Notes: generated by a model not told the origin, from the letters alone. DNA of 45,532 nt from CAZSGN01 sp964606415 (GCA_964606415.1 CAZSGN010000001.1:1-45532), one strand, 5' to 3'; positions 1-8,492 are shown, counted from the first letter of the stretch. Made by a program: numbers and translations.

Positions 1-35
1 CGTTTTTTGATTGATGCAATATAGTTGCTCATTTT
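1..35 (+). repeat. Long-range inverted repeat, copy 1
   Basis: These 35 bases are a perfect reverse complement of 40819-40853. The match runs to the window edge, so the full repeat may be longer. The core holds a GCAA-N5-TTGC dyad. No gene is visible inside it. Confidence 0.85.
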
Positions 36-63
36 TGGCAAACAATCTCCATTAATGAGCTAT

Positions 64-90
64 AACCCAAATTGAGCGATTCCACTCAAT
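64..90 (+). repeat. REP-like palindromic repeat, copy A
   Basis: The sequence has the lead ACCCAAATTGAGCGATT followed by CACTCAAT, so ATTGAG can pair with CTCAAT as a short hairpin. It directly abuts the stop codon of the cobU remnant. Related copies lie at 1569-1595, 18238-18263 and 24405-24423, with a partial one at 17216-17233. Confidence 0.65.
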
Positions 91-434
91 TATTTTATTT
101 GCTGAGCTATGCCGGAAACCATAAAGAAAACTTCATCAGCCAGAGAAGCAATATATTGGTTCATGCTCCCTTGTAAATCAGTAAATTTTCTTGATATATC
201 GTTATCAGGATGTCCTCCCATACCAATTTCGTTGGTCACAACAATTATATGAGTCTCCTGTTTCATTATATCTTGCCATTCATTCCTGGCCAAAGTCAAT
301 ACTTTTTCAATATCCTGATCATAATCCATAAAAAGATTAGTCAACCATAAGGTCAGGCAATCAAACACCACTATTCTACCTGCCAAATCAATCTGCCCGC
401 TAGAGGCGTGCTTTTCAATAAAAAAAACAGGCAT
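90..434 (-). pseudogene. cobU: 5'-truncated cobU (adenosylcobinamide kinase/guanylyltransferase) remnant
   Basis: The 114-residue frame matches only the C-terminal two thirds of CobU, the enzyme that phosphorylates adenosylcobinamide and attaches GMP to it in cobalamin nucleotide-loop assembly. Visible family motifs are VVFDCLTLWLTN, VVTNEIGMGGHPDN and the terminal SGIAQQIK. CobU is normally about 170-180 residues. The N-terminal 60 or so residues are missing, including the GGxxSGKS P-loop and the region of the guanylylated histidine. The only available ATG (432-434) lies inside the hairpin of a bidirectional terminator, so the true upstream part has been deleted and the start shown is not a native one. 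The remaining frame has no internal stop, suggesting recent loss. A functional product is very unlikely. Confidence 0.75.
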
Positions 435-463
435 TCCTATTAATGAATACCTGCTTTTTTTTT
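418..463 (-). terminator. Bidirectional intrinsic terminator
   Basis: CAGGCATTC (428-436) pairs with GAATACCTG (445-453) around an 8-base loop. A-tracts on the left and T-tracts on the right make it T-rich downstream on either strand. It would end the ferritin-desulfoferrodoxin transcript on the minus strand. Confidence 0.85.
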
Positions 464-493
464 AATAATCTTACAAAAAATATTATTGAAAAG

Positions 494-880
494 CTAATTC
501 TTTTTACTCCACTGCCCATGTAAGTTACAATATTCCCTTGCGGCAAGCACCTTTTCTTCAGTTGAAAAGAAAGCCTCAGGTTTATCTCCGGGCTGGAGGA
601 AACGAGTGAGCAGTTCTCGCTCAGTAATAAGCTCAATCCATTGGATGTAATGCTTTTCCTCCATCGGATGAGCAACTTCCCCAACAGTAACCTTATAACC
701 GCCGTCTACTTTCTCGATGACAGGAACATGTTTCTCTGTAGCAGCATCAACAGTGTTTTCTTCCAATAATTCCATTTTTTGCCCGCAGCACACAAGATTC
801 TGTGCACCAGGATTATAAATAACAACAATATTACCACAAAGGTTACAGCGGTATAATTCAAATTTCTTGGTATTCGCCAT
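494..880 (-). CDS. dfx: Desulfoferrodoxin (superoxide reductase), class I
   Basis: It reduces superoxide to hydrogen peroxide in the cytoplasm without making oxygen, a typical defence of anaerobes. The 128-residue protein begins with a desulforedoxin-type Fe(Cys)4 domain (Cys12, Cys15, Cys31, Cys32) followed by the catalytic neelaredoxin domain. The expected Fe ligands are all present: His51 (EKHVPV), His71 and His77 (HPMEEKH), Cys118 and His121 (CNLHGQW). I chose the Met at 880 (MANTKKFELYRC) over an upstream Met at 904, because family members begin a few residues before the first CxxC. It lies 53 bases downstream of ferritin on the same strand and is followed by a strong terminator, so the two probably form one oxidative-stress and iron operon. 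Confidence 0.93.
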   Translation of the reverse strand: MANTKKFELYRCNLCGNIVVIYNPGAQNLVCCGQKMELLEENTVDAATEKHVPVIEKVDGGYKVTVGEVAHPMEEKHYIQWIELITERELLTRFLQPGDKPEAFFSTEEKVLAAREYCNLHGQWSKKN

Positions 881-933
881 AAGTATAGGTTTTAAATTAA
901 ACAATCAGGTTCTTAAATAACAATAAAAGAGCA

Positions 934-1455
934 TTATTCCCCATTAGCCTCAGCAGCGGGTTCATTAAATTGACGCTGGCGAAGTTCCCTGTCCATCATT
1001 AAAAGCCCATGCCCTTTTGCTCCGATAATTTTCAAATCTTGCAAGATCTGATCCGCAGAAGCTTCTTCTTCCACCTGCTCCTCGACAAACCATTGTAACA
1101 TTGCATTACTGGCATGATCCTTCTCTTCAATAGCAACATTAACAAGATTATTAATTAAAGAAGTTACGTGCTGTTCGTGTTTAAAAACCTGTTCAAAAAC
1201 CTCAATAGCATCCTTCCATTCGGTTTGCGGTCCTTCAATAGGCATTAATTTGACTTCTCCTCCTCTTTCATGCAGATAATCAAAGAATTTCATAGCATGA
1301 AAATTTTCCTCCTGATACTGAACCCTCATCCAGTTAGCAAAACCGGGCAAACTTTGTGATTCGAAATATGCTGACATCGATAAATACAAATAAGCAGAAT
1401 ACATTTCAGCATTAATTTGCTTATTGATTTCCTCTTCCATTCTTTTTGAGATCAT
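934..1455 (-). CDS. ftnA: Ferritin (non-heme)
   Basis: This cytoplasmic iron-storage protein oxidises Fe(II) and stores it as a mineral core in a 24-subunit shell. The 173 residues cover the whole four-helix bundle. Helix A carries the ferroxidase Glu region (INAEMYSAYLYLSMSAYF), helix B has YQEENFHAMKFFDYL, and the third helix region has EEKDHASNAMLQWFVEEQVEEE. The length is normal for bacterial FtnA, with a short acidic tail (EPAAEANGE). It is the first gene of the likely ferritin-desulfoferrodoxin pair; the pairing links iron sequestration with superoxide removal. The start MISKRMEEEI fits the family, with the Met six residues in as a near-equivalent alternative. Confidence 0.95.
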   Translation of the reverse strand: MISKRMEEEINKQINAEMYSAYLYLSMSAYFESQSLPGFANWMRVQYQEENFHAMKFFDYLHERGGEVKLMPIEGPQTEWKDAIEVFEQVFKHEQHVTSLINNLVNVAIEEKDHASNAMLQWFVEEQVEEEASADQILQDLKIIGAKGHGLLMMDRELRQRQFNEPAAEANGE

Positions 1456-1568
1456 AAATACTAGCTTTAATTAATTAATAATGATTGACAAGGTAAAATT
1501 AAGAAAATTTAACTTCTTTACTAAATAAAATTACTATTCTATTCATTATATCTGGCCAATTTGAATAA

Positions 1569-1595
1569 TACCCAAATTGAACGATTTCGCTCAAT
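1569..1595 (+). repeat. REP-like palindromic repeat, copy B
   Basis: ACCCAAATTGAACGATTTC is followed by GCTCAAT, giving the dyad ATTGAACGA/TCGCTCAAT with one mismatch. It shares its 5' lead with copy A at 64-90. Confidence 0.65.
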
Positions 1596-1735
1596 CAATT
1601 CTAAGAAAAGATGAGTTTTTCATCTCCCTCAACCAGTAAAAAGAAATGCCAAATATTGGGACAGGCAATTTTATAAATCAGAATTATACCTTAATAAAAA
1701 TAGACCTATAGGCAAGGTAATCATCAAAATATTCC

Positions 1736-1743
1736 TATTTTTG
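1736..1743 (+). promoter_or_regulatory. Putative -7 box for ugd
   Basis: TATTTTTG fits the Bacteroidota -7 consensus TAnnTTTG, 41 bases before the ugd ATG. No clear -33 TTTG is visible at the expected distance. Confidence 0.4.
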
Positions 1744-1783
1744 TTGGTTGCATCACAATCATTTATTATAAAAGATTATTAAC

Positions 1784-3100
1784 ATGAAAATAGCTGTTGT
1801 TGGCACAGGATATGTAGGTTTGGTCACAGGAACATGCTTTTCCGAAACAGGCGTACACGTCACGTGCGTGGATATTAACGAGGAAAAAATCAACAATTTA
1901 AACCAGGGCATTATCCCGATCTATGAACCCGGACTGGAGACGATGATCGAGCATAATGTCAAAAAACAACGCCTGCATTTTTCAACAAGCCTTGGTGAGA
2001 GTATGCAAGACAGCCAGGCCATATTTATCTCTGTTGGCACCCCTCCTGATGAAGATGGTAGTGCAGATCTCAAACATGTGTTGAATGTTGCTGCCGAAAT
2101 AGGCCGTAACCTTGATCATTATATGGTTGTGGTAACCAAAAGCACAGTGCCAATAGGAACCGCCCGCAAAGTAAAACAAACAATCCAGGCAGAACTTGAT
2201 CATCGCGGTGCATCCGAAATCACCTTTGATGTAGCCTCAAACCCTGAGTTTCTAAAAGAAGGAAGTGCTATCGATGACTTTCTTAAACCAGATCGCATTG
2301 TAATAGGCGTAGAAACACCACGATCAGAAGAAACCTTGCGCAAACTATACAAACCCTTTTTGCTTAACAACCATCCCATTATATTCATGGATATTCCCTC
2401 CGCTGAAATGACTAAATACGCAGCTAACTCCATGCTCGCGACCAAAATTAGCTTTATGAATGAGATGGCCAATTTATGTGAAATCGTAGGAGCCAACATT
2501 AATTCTGTCCGAAAGGGAATAGGAAGCGATCCACGGATAGGCAATAAATTTATATATGCGGGAGCTGGTTATGGAGGCTCGTGCTTTCCAAAAGATGTGA
2601 AAGCATTAATCAATACCGCATGTGAGAATCAATACGATATGAAAATCCTAAAATCTGTTGAGGATGTCAATAATCGCCAGAAGGAAATAATCTTCAACAA
2701 ATTATACAATCATTTCGAAGGAAATATCAAAGGAAAACATTTTGCACTCTGGGGCCTTTCTTTCAAGCCAAACACGGACGATATGCGCGAAGCACCTTCC
2801 TTAACTATTATCGAAAAACTTTTAGAAGAAGGGGCTACAGTATGTGCTTACGACCCAATCGCGATGGAAGAAGCCAAAAAAATGATTGATGATAAAATTA
2901 CTTACAAAGAAAGCCAGTACGAAACCCTTAATAATGCTGATGCACTGATCGTTATAACCGAGTGGTCAGAATTCAGATTACCCGATTTTAATGAGATTGG
3001 TCAGAAACTCAATAACAAAGTCATCTTTGATGGCAGAAATATTTATGAGCCAAGGGATCTCGAGCCTCTTGGATTTAAATATTACGGTATCGGCCGATAA
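1784..3100 (+). CDS. ugd: UDP-glucose 6-dehydrogenase
   Basis: The enzyme oxidises UDP-glucose to UDP-glucuronate with two NAD+, supplying acidic sugar for surface polysaccharides. The 438-residue protein has an N-terminal Rossmann domain (GTGYVGLVTG at 7-16), the NPEFLKEGSA block near 153-162, and the catalytic Cys267 in GGSCFPKD. A C-terminal UDP-binding domain follows, with the WGLSFKPNTDDMREAPS block. Length and motifs are standard. It opens the nucleotide-sugar block, and its product is the direct substrate of the next gene's enzyme. A promoter-like box sits 41 bases upstream of the ATG. Confidence 0.96.
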   Translation: MKIAVVGTGYVGLVTGTCFSETGVHVTCVDINEEKINNLNQGIIPIYEPGLETMIEHNVKKQRLHFSTSLGESMQDSQAIFISVGTPPDEDGSADLKHVLNVAAEIGRNLDHYMVVVTKSTVPIGTARKVKQTIQAELDHRGASEITFDVASNPEFLKEGSAIDDFLKPDRIVIGVETPRSEETLRKLYKPFLLNNHPIIFMDIPSAEMTKYAANSMLATKISFMNEMANLCEIVGANINSVRKGIGSDPRIGNKFIYAGAGYGGSCFPKDVKALINTACENQYDMKILKSVEDVNNRQKEIIFNKLYNHFEGNIKGKHFALWGLSFKPNTDDMREAPSLTIIEKLLEEGATVCAYDPIAMEEAKKMIDDKITYKESQYETLNNADALIVITEWSEFRLPDFNEIGQKLNNKVIFDGRNIYEPRDLEPLGFKYYGIGR

Positions 3101-3164
3101 AATAACATTTGTCAATTAAGCCTTATTTGTTATATTAGAAACTTTCAATCGTGCGCAGATCTTT

Positions 3165-3221
3165 ATGAAGAAATATATTAAAAAAATCGGCTTTATTGAC
3201 AGTATCAAAATAATATTATGA
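3165..3221 (+). CDS. Possible 18-codon leader ORF coupled to the UXS gene
   Basis: A small frame (MKKYIKKIGFIDSIKIIL) starts at 3165 and stops at 3219-3221, so its TGA overlaps the downstream ATG in an ATGA arrangement. That geometry is typical of translational coupling. The peptide is basic and then hydrophobic and resembles no family I know. It may be chance, as the region is very AT-rich. Confidence 0.25.
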   Translation: MKKYIKKIGFIDSIKIIL

Positions 3222-4162
3222 CAAAAAGAATTCTCGTGACAGGCGGCGCAGGCTTTATTGGCTCTCATCTTTGCGAAAAACTATTGGAAGAAGAAAATGA
3301 AGTGATATGCCTTGACAATTACTTCACAGGCAGTAAAGATAATATCCGTCATTTAATGGATAATAAATTTTTTGAAGCCATCAGGCATGATGTTACGATG
3401 CCTTATTACATTGAAGCAGACGAAATATATAACCTCGCATGCCCGGCTTCACCTGTCCATTACCAGTTCAATGCGATCAAAACCATAAAAACGTCCGTAA
3501 TGGGGGCTATCAATATGCTTGGACTAGCAAAAAGAGTAAAAGCAAAAATATTACAGGCCAGCACCAGTGAGGTTTATGGAGATCCGGAAGTCCATCCACA
3601 GGATGAATCTTATTGGGGTCACGTTAACCCAATTGGTAACCGCTCCTGTTATGATGAAGGAAAACGCTGTGCCGAATCTTTATTTATCAACTATCATAAA
3701 CAAAACCAGGTAAGAATTAAACTTGTTAGAATTTTTAACACCTATGGGCCGCGCATGTCTGTAAACGACGGAAGGGTCATATCCAATTTCATTGTACAGG
3801 CACTGAACAATGAAAACATCACCGTTTATGGTGACGGAAATCAAACACGGAGTTTCCAATTTGTAGATGATCTTGTTAAAGGACTAATGAAAAGCATGGA
3901 AACAAATGACGCATTCACCGGTCCGGTAAATTTAGGTAACCCAGGAGAATACAGCATTCTTGAGCTGGCAGAAAAAATCATCAAAATGACCCGTTCCCGT
4001 TCAAAAATTATTTATGAACCTTTACCCGAAGACGATCCGATTAAACGAAAACCTGACATTACTATTGCAAAAGAAAATCTGGATGATTGGCAACCAGTTG
4101 TGCCATTGGATGAAGGATTAGAAAAAACCATTTATTATTTTAAAAAGACACTGGCAAAATAA
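3218..4162 (+). CDS. UDP-glucuronate decarboxylase (UDP-xylose synthase)
   Basis: This extended short-chain dehydrogenase converts UDP-glucuronate to UDP-xylose with transient use of bound NAD+. The 314-residue protein has the NAD motif GGAGFIG at 9-15 and a Ser/Thr catalytic segment (ASTSEVYGDP). The active Tyr145 and Lys149 lie in RSCYDEGKR, a signature of UXS rather than of dTDP-glucose dehydratase. LACPASPVHYQ is also typical of UXS. It follows ugd, so the two make a UDP-glucose to UDP-xylose route. The start codon overlaps the stop of a possible 18-codon leader frame. I considered RfbB and rejected it on the active-site sequence. Confidence 0.92.
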   Translation: MTKRILVTGGAGFIGSHLCEKLLEEENEVICLDNYFTGSKDNIRHLMDNKFFEAIRHDVTMPYYIEADEIYNLACPASPVHYQFNAIKTIKTSVMGAINMLGLAKRVKAKILQASTSEVYGDPEVHPQDESYWGHVNPIGNRSCYDEGKRCAESLFINYHKQNQVRIKLVRIFNTYGPRMSVNDGRVISNFIVQALNNENITVYGDGNQTRSFQFVDDLVKGLMKSMETNDAFTGPVNLGNPGEYSILELAEKIIKMTRSRSKIIYEPLPEDDPIKRKPDITIAKENLDDWQPVVPLDEGLEKTIYYFKKTLAK

Positions 4163-4194
4163 AAACATCATTTTATTCCATTTAAAACGGCATT

Positions 4195-5073
4195 ATGAAA
4201 GGTATTATTCTGGCCGGCGGGTCCGGTACAAGACTTTATCCGCTAACAAAAAGCATTTCTAAACAAATCATCCCCATTTATGATAAGCCGATGATCTATT
4301 ACCCACTTTCCATCCTAATGCTCTCAGGGATCAAAGAGGTGCTGATTATTAGCACCCCGGAAGACCTTCCTCTTTTTAAAAAATTATTTGGTGATGGACA
4401 ACAACTGGGCATTTCAATTGAGTACGCAGAGCAACCAAAGCCGGAAGGGCTTGCTCAGGCTTTCCTGATCGGTGAAAATTTTATTCAGAATGAACCCACA
4501 TGCCTGATCCTTGGAGATAATATTTTTTATGGGCACGGATTAGGCGGCATATTAGAAAGAACAGCCCGATTAGATCAAGGAGCAACAGTTTTCGGATACT
4601 ATGTCAATGACCCTCATCGCTACGGAGTTGTAGCATTTGATAAAGAAGGTTCTGTTCTCAGCATTGAAGAAAAACCAGCAACGCCAAAATCAAATTACGC
4701 AGTAACCGGCTTATATTTTTATGATAACACGGTAGTCGAAAAAGCTAAAAAGCTAAAGCCTTCAGCCCGGGGAGAACTAGAGATCACAGATTTGAACAAA
4801 AAATATCTCGAAGAAGGATCATTACAAGTTGAACTTCTGGGAAGAGGAATGGCCTGGCTGGATACAGGGACACATGAGAGCCTCCTGGATGCTTCAAACT
4901 TTATCGAAACAATTGAAAAAAGACAGGGATTAAAAATATCATGTCTCGAAGAAATTGCTTATAAAAAAGGATTTATCAACAAAGAACAACTTTTGAAGTT
5001 GGCGGAACCGCTCAGAAAAAATCAATACGGGGAATACCTCCTTAAAGTAGCAGATTCCAAAAACTATTATTAA
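4195..5073 (+). CDS. rfbA: Glucose-1-phosphate thymidylyltransferase
   Basis: It condenses glucose-1-phosphate and dTTP to dTDP-glucose, the first step of dTDP-L-rhamnose synthesis. The 292-residue protein opens with the nucleotidyltransferase signature GGSGTRLYPLTKSISKQ (8-24), followed by KPMIYYPL. It has EGLAQAF and LGDNIFYGHG for nucleotide and metal binding, and GRGMAWLDTGTHESL near the C-terminus. Length is normal. It sits 32 bases after the UXS gene and is followed by rfbC and rfbD. The pathway's second enzyme, RfbB, is not encoded in the window. Confidence 0.96.
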   Translation: MKGIILAGGSGTRLYPLTKSISKQIIPIYDKPMIYYPLSILMLSGIKEVLIISTPEDLPLFKKLFGDGQQLGISIEYAEQPKPEGLAQAFLIGENFIQNEPTCLILGDNIFYGHGLGGILERTARLDQGATVFGYYVNDPHRYGVVAFDKEGSVLSIEEKPATPKSNYAVTGLYFYDNTVVEKAKKLKPSARGELEITDLNKKYLEEGSLQVELLGRGMAWLDTGTHESLLDASNFIETIEKRQGLKISCLEEIAYKKGFINKEQLLKLAEPLRKNQYGEYLLKVADSKNYY

Positions 5074-5153
5074 TCATGGTGCTTTGATGAAAAATACTTA
5101 AAAACACATTTAATTCTAATCGGACCAAGTAGAACTCTTTTAAACATATCTCT

Positions 5154-5705
5154 ATGAAAATTGAACCTACTTCTTTAAATAATGTTTACGTGCTATCGCC
5201 AAGAATATTTGAGGACGAACGGGGATATTTCTTCGAAAGCTACAATAAACGGGCACTGCATGAGGCTGGCATTGATTATGACTTTTTACAGGATAATCAA
5301 TCAAAGTCGGAGTATGGAGTCATAAGAGGGCTTCATTACCAGCAAAACCCAAATGCCCAAACAAAACTGGTAAGGGTTTTAGAAGGAGAGATTTTTGATG
5401 TCGCAGTAGATTTAAGGCCTTCTTCTTCCACTTTTGGCAAATGGTTCGGTATTAAACTCTCTGCAAAAAACAAAAAACAACTTTTGATTCCACAAGGGTT
5501 TGCCCATGGTTTTTCTGTCCTTTCAGCGAAAGCTATTGTTTTTTATAAATGTGATAATTACTATAGTCCTGAATCAGAACGTGGAATCATTCATAATGAT
5601 GCTGATTTGAATATTGACTGGTTAATACCAGAAGATAAAAGAATACTTTCAGATAAAGATCTAAATTACCCTGTTTTTAAAAAAGCAGATATTAATTATG
5701 AATAA
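5154..5705 (+). CDS. rfbC: dTDP-4-dehydrorhamnose 3,5-epimerase
   Basis: It epimerises dTDP-4-keto-6-deoxyglucose at C3 and C5 in the rhamnose pathway. The 183-residue cupin protein shows the family blocks FEDERGYFFESYN, QDNQSKSEYGVIRGLHYQ with the catalytic His61, and LLIPQGFAHGF. Tyr131 in FYKCDNYY is the likely catalytic acid. Length is typical. It is 9 bases before rfbD, so the two are surely cotranscribed. Confidence 0.96.
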   Translation: MKIEPTSLNNVYVLSPRIFEDERGYFFESYNKRALHEAGIDYDFLQDNQSKSEYGVIRGLHYQQNPNAQTKLVRVLEGEIFDVAVDLRPSSSTFGKWFGIKLSAKNKKQLLIPQGFAHGFSVLSAKAIVFYKCDNYYSPESERGIIHNDADLNIDWLIPEDKRILSDKDLNYPVFKKADINYE

Positions 5706-5714
5706 AAATCAGCT

Positions 5715-6572
5715 ATGAAAATTCTGGTTACAGGAAGTAAAGGACAATTAGGAAGCGAAATGCGCCAACAAAGTTCAGATTCTTCCTATCATTTCATTTT
5801 TCACGATATAGACACCCTTGATATCACAGATATCAACCAATTGGATCAGGTGCTTGAAAATGAAAAACCGGATGTGATTATTAATTGTGCAGCTTATACC
5901 GCTGTTGACTTAGCAGAGCAAGAGAAAGAGAAAGCAGACCTGATCAATCACCTCGCCGTCAGGGATCTCAGTTTTCTTGCACGGGAACATAACATTAAAC
6001 TCATCCATATTTCCACAGATTATGTTTTTGACGGCAAACATTACTTGCCATACAAAGAAAATGATGCCCCCAAACCACAGTCAACTTATGGTTTTAGTAA
6101 GTTAAAAGGAGAATATGAGGTGCTAAATTACAAGCAAGGAATGATCATCCGCACTTCATGGCTTTATTCTTCTTTTGGGAATAACTTTGTTAAGACCATA
6201 CTCCGTCTCGCTGCTGAAAAAAATACACTGGATGTGGTTTTTGACCAGACAGGAAACCCAACTTATGCCAGGGATCTTGCTAACGCTCTTTTTACCATTA
6301 TACAAATGATTGAGAAAGGCAATTTTTTCAGAGGGATTTATCATTTTGCAAATGAAGGCGTTTGCAGTTGGTATGATTTTGCCCGGTCAATTATTGATCT
6401 AAAAGGTTATTCCACAAAAATCAACCCCGTTGATAGCAGTGCTTTTCCAAGACCAGCACCCCGCCCCCCTTACAGTGTTTTAGATAAATCCCATATCAAA
6501 AAGCAATTTAATATCTCTATTCCTTACTGGCGCGATAGCTTAAAAGAATGTATTAACAAAATTATGGATTGA
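5715..6572 (+). CDS. rfbD: dTDP-4-dehydrorhamnose reductase
   Basis: It reduces dTDP-4-keto-L-rhamnose to dTDP-L-rhamnose with NADPH. The 285-residue SDR protein has the dinucleotide motif GSKGQLG (7-13), NCAAYTAVD near 57-65, STDYVFDG (100-107), and the catalytic pair Tyr125/Lys129 in STYGFSKLKGE. It ends the rfbA-C-D run; the hexomutase gene follows after 55 bases. Confidence 0.95.
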   Translation: MKILVTGSKGQLGSEMRQQSSDSSYHFIFHDIDTLDITDINQLDQVLENEKPDVIINCAAYTAVDLAEQEKEKADLINHLAVRDLSFLAREHNIKLIHISTDYVFDGKHYLPYKENDAPKPQSTYGFSKLKGEYEVLNYKQGMIIRTSWLYSSFGNNFVKTILRLAAEKNTLDVVFDQTGNPTYARDLANALFTIIQMIEKGNFFRGIYHFANEGVCSWYDFARSIIDLKGYSTKINPVDSSAFPRPAPRPPYSVLDKSHIKKQFNISIPYWRDSLKECINKIMD

Positions 6573-6627
6573 TTTTTGTATAAATCATTTATTTTAGTCC
6601 TCAAAAAACAACTAAATACAAACAATT

Positions 6628-8364
6628 ATGTCTGAAGATTTGATGCTGGCTGTGCAGGAAAAAGCCCGGGAATGGCTCCACAGCAATCTGGAAGAAAAAG
6701 AGAAAGAGGAGATTAAAAACCTTATCGAGAATGACGAGAAAGCGTTAATAGAAGCCTTTTATAAAGATTTGGAATTTGGCACAGGCGGTTTAAGAGGCAT
6801 TATGGGCCTTGGCTCTAACAGAATCAATAAATATACCATTGGCATGGCCACCCAGGGCCTGGCTAATTATCTTATCAAACAATTTCCCGGAGAACCAGTG
6901 CATGTCGCTATTGCTTATGATTCCAGAATTAATAGCAGAACTTTTTCAGAAACGGCAGCAAAAATCCTCTCCGCAAATAACATCCATGTTTACCTCTTTG
7001 ATGATCTGCGCCCTACACCGGAACTTTCTTTTGCAATTCGTGAACTTAGCTGTAAAAGCGGCATTGTCATAACAGCGTCCCATAACCCAAAAGAATACAA
7101 TGGCTATAAGGTTTATTGGGAAGACGGTGGACAAATCATTGCTCCTCATGATAAAAATATCATTGCTGAAGTACAAGCCATCAAATCAATCAACGAAATC
7201 AAATTTAACGGTAATCCGGAAAAAATAAAATCAATCGGGGAAAATATAGATCAAATTTATCTTAACAAAATAAAATCATTATCTCTTTCTCCTGATATTA
7301 TAAAAAAGAACAAAGACCTGGGTATTGTTTTTACACCCATCCATGGAACAGGTGTTAAACTGGTTCCCGCTGCACTAAAACAAATTGGTTTTGAAAATAT
7401 TTATCATGTTCCCGAACAAGATCATCCGGACGGCAATTTTCCGACAGTACATTCTCCTAATCCGGAAGAAAATGCTGCACTTGACATGGCTATTGAAAAA
7501 GCCAAAAAAGAAGATGCTGACCTGGTAATGGCAACAGATCCGGATGGTGACAGGGTAGGTATTGCTGTCAAAAATAAAAAAGGAACATTCGTTTTACTAA
7601 ACGGCAACCAAATTGCCTCACTGTTGATTTATTACCTTCTCTCTCAATGGAGCAGGAAGGGGATGATCAAAGGAAAAGAATATATTGTTAAAACAATTGT
7701 AACTACTGAATTATTATCTGAAATAGCCAAAGACTTTAATGTCGAAATTCATGATGTACTGACTGGTTTTAAATATATCGCCGACAAAATTAAAACCCTC
7801 GAAGGCCAAAAGCATTTTATTGGAGGAGGAGAAGAGAGTTACGGTTATCTGATTGGTGATTTTGTAAGAGACAAAGATGCAGTCATCTCCTGTGCTTTTA
7901 TTGCTGAAACTGCTGCATGGGCAAAAGAACAAGATAAAACGCTTTACGAGCTTTTACTGGATATCTATCAAAAATATGGCCTTTTTGTTGAGGATTTGGT
8001 TTCTGTTGTAAAAAAAGGGAAAGCAGGCGAGGAAGAAATCCGGGAAATGATGAACAAATTCAGAAATACTCCACCCTCAACCCTTGCAGGATCGGATGTG
8101 GTACTTATTCACGATTACCAGAAAAGTAAAACAGTTGATATGATCAGTGATTTAAGGTATGATATCAATCTACCAAAGTCAAATGTTTTACAATTTGTCA
8201 CAAAAGACGGGGCTATTATTTCAGTTCGCCCATCAGGTACAGAACCAAAAATAAAATTTTATTTTAGTGTTCGTGGTGAATTAAATAATACCGAAGATTA
8301 TCTATCAGAAAGAGAAAACCGACTAAAACAAATCGAAAACATAAAAAAAGACCTGGGCATATAA
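6628..8364 (+). CDS. Phosphoglucomutase/phosphomannomutase (PGM2-like)
   Basis: This alpha-D-phosphohexomutase interconverts hexose 6- and 1-phosphates, so it can supply the glucose-1-phosphate used by RfbA and for UDP-glucose. The 578-residue protein carries the phosphoserine loop TASHNPKEYNGYKVYW (Ser151), the metal-binding loop DPDGDRVG near 304, the sugar-binding GGEESYGYLIGDFVRDKDA near 398, and the C-terminal phosphate-binding RPSGTEPKIKFY. Its length and the FGTGGLRG start block place it with the larger PGM2-type enzymes common in Bacteroidota. Whether glucose or mannose is preferred cannot be read from the sequence. It probably closes the sugar operon. Confidence 0.92.
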   Translation: MSEDLMLAVQEKAREWLHSNLEEKEKEEIKNLIENDEKALIEAFYKDLEFGTGGLRGIMGLGSNRINKYTIGMATQGLANYLIKQFPGEPVHVAIAYDSRINSRTFSETAAKILSANNIHVYLFDDLRPTPELSFAIRELSCKSGIVITASHNPKEYNGYKVYWEDGGQIIAPHDKNIIAEVQAIKSINEIKFNGNPEKIKSIGENIDQIYLNKIKSLSLSPDIIKKNKDLGIVFTPIHGTGVKLVPAALKQIGFENIYHVPEQDHPDGNFPTVHSPNPEENAALDMAIEKAKKEDADLVMATDPDGDRVGIAVKNKKGTFVLLNGNQIASLLIYYLLSQWSRKGMIKGKEYIVKTIVTTELLSEIAKDFNVEIHDVLTGFKYIADKIKTLEGQKHFIGGGEESYGYLIGDFVRDKDAVISCAFIAETAAWAKEQDKTLYELLLDIYQKYGLFVEDLVSVVKKGKAGEEEIREMMNKFRNTPPSTLAGSDVVLIHDYQKSKTVDMISDLRYDINLPKSNVLQFVTKDGAIISVRPSGTEPKIKFYFSVRGELNNTEDYLSERENRLKQIENIKKDLGI

Positions 8365-8464
8365 TAATTAACCCAAGTTTCGCAGTAGATTAATTAAGGC
8401 TGAGGTTTATTTATACAAAATAAATCTTTTTATGGATTAAGACGATTTTGATTAGATGTTTTAT

Positions 8465-8492
8465 TTTAATGTGTCAAAATAGAACTAAATAC
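8465..8492 (+). repeat. Promoter-proximal repeat TGTCAAA-TAGAACTA, copy 1
   Basis: This 28-base stretch matches 17518-17545 at 26 of 28 positions. Both copies lie just upstream of a gene, here 37 bases before the yjbQ-like start. It may be a shared regulatory site or a dispersed repeat. Confidence 0.55.

Larger units (their letters stand above)
1456..1783. other. Intergenic region with repeat and divergent promoters
   Basis: The 328 bases separate the divergent ferritin and ugd genes. They hold a REP-like element (1569-1595), a small hairpin AGATGA/TCATCT (1609-1625) and a promoter-like box before ugd. No ORF or RNA gene is evident. Confidence 0.6.

Noticed and set aside
3218..4162. Calling this SDR rfbB (dTDP-glucose 4,6-dehydratase) because it sits beside rfbA/C/D
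   Set aside because: The active site reads RSCYDEGKR and the LACPASPVHYQ block is typical of UDP-glucuronate decarboxylase; it also follows ugd.
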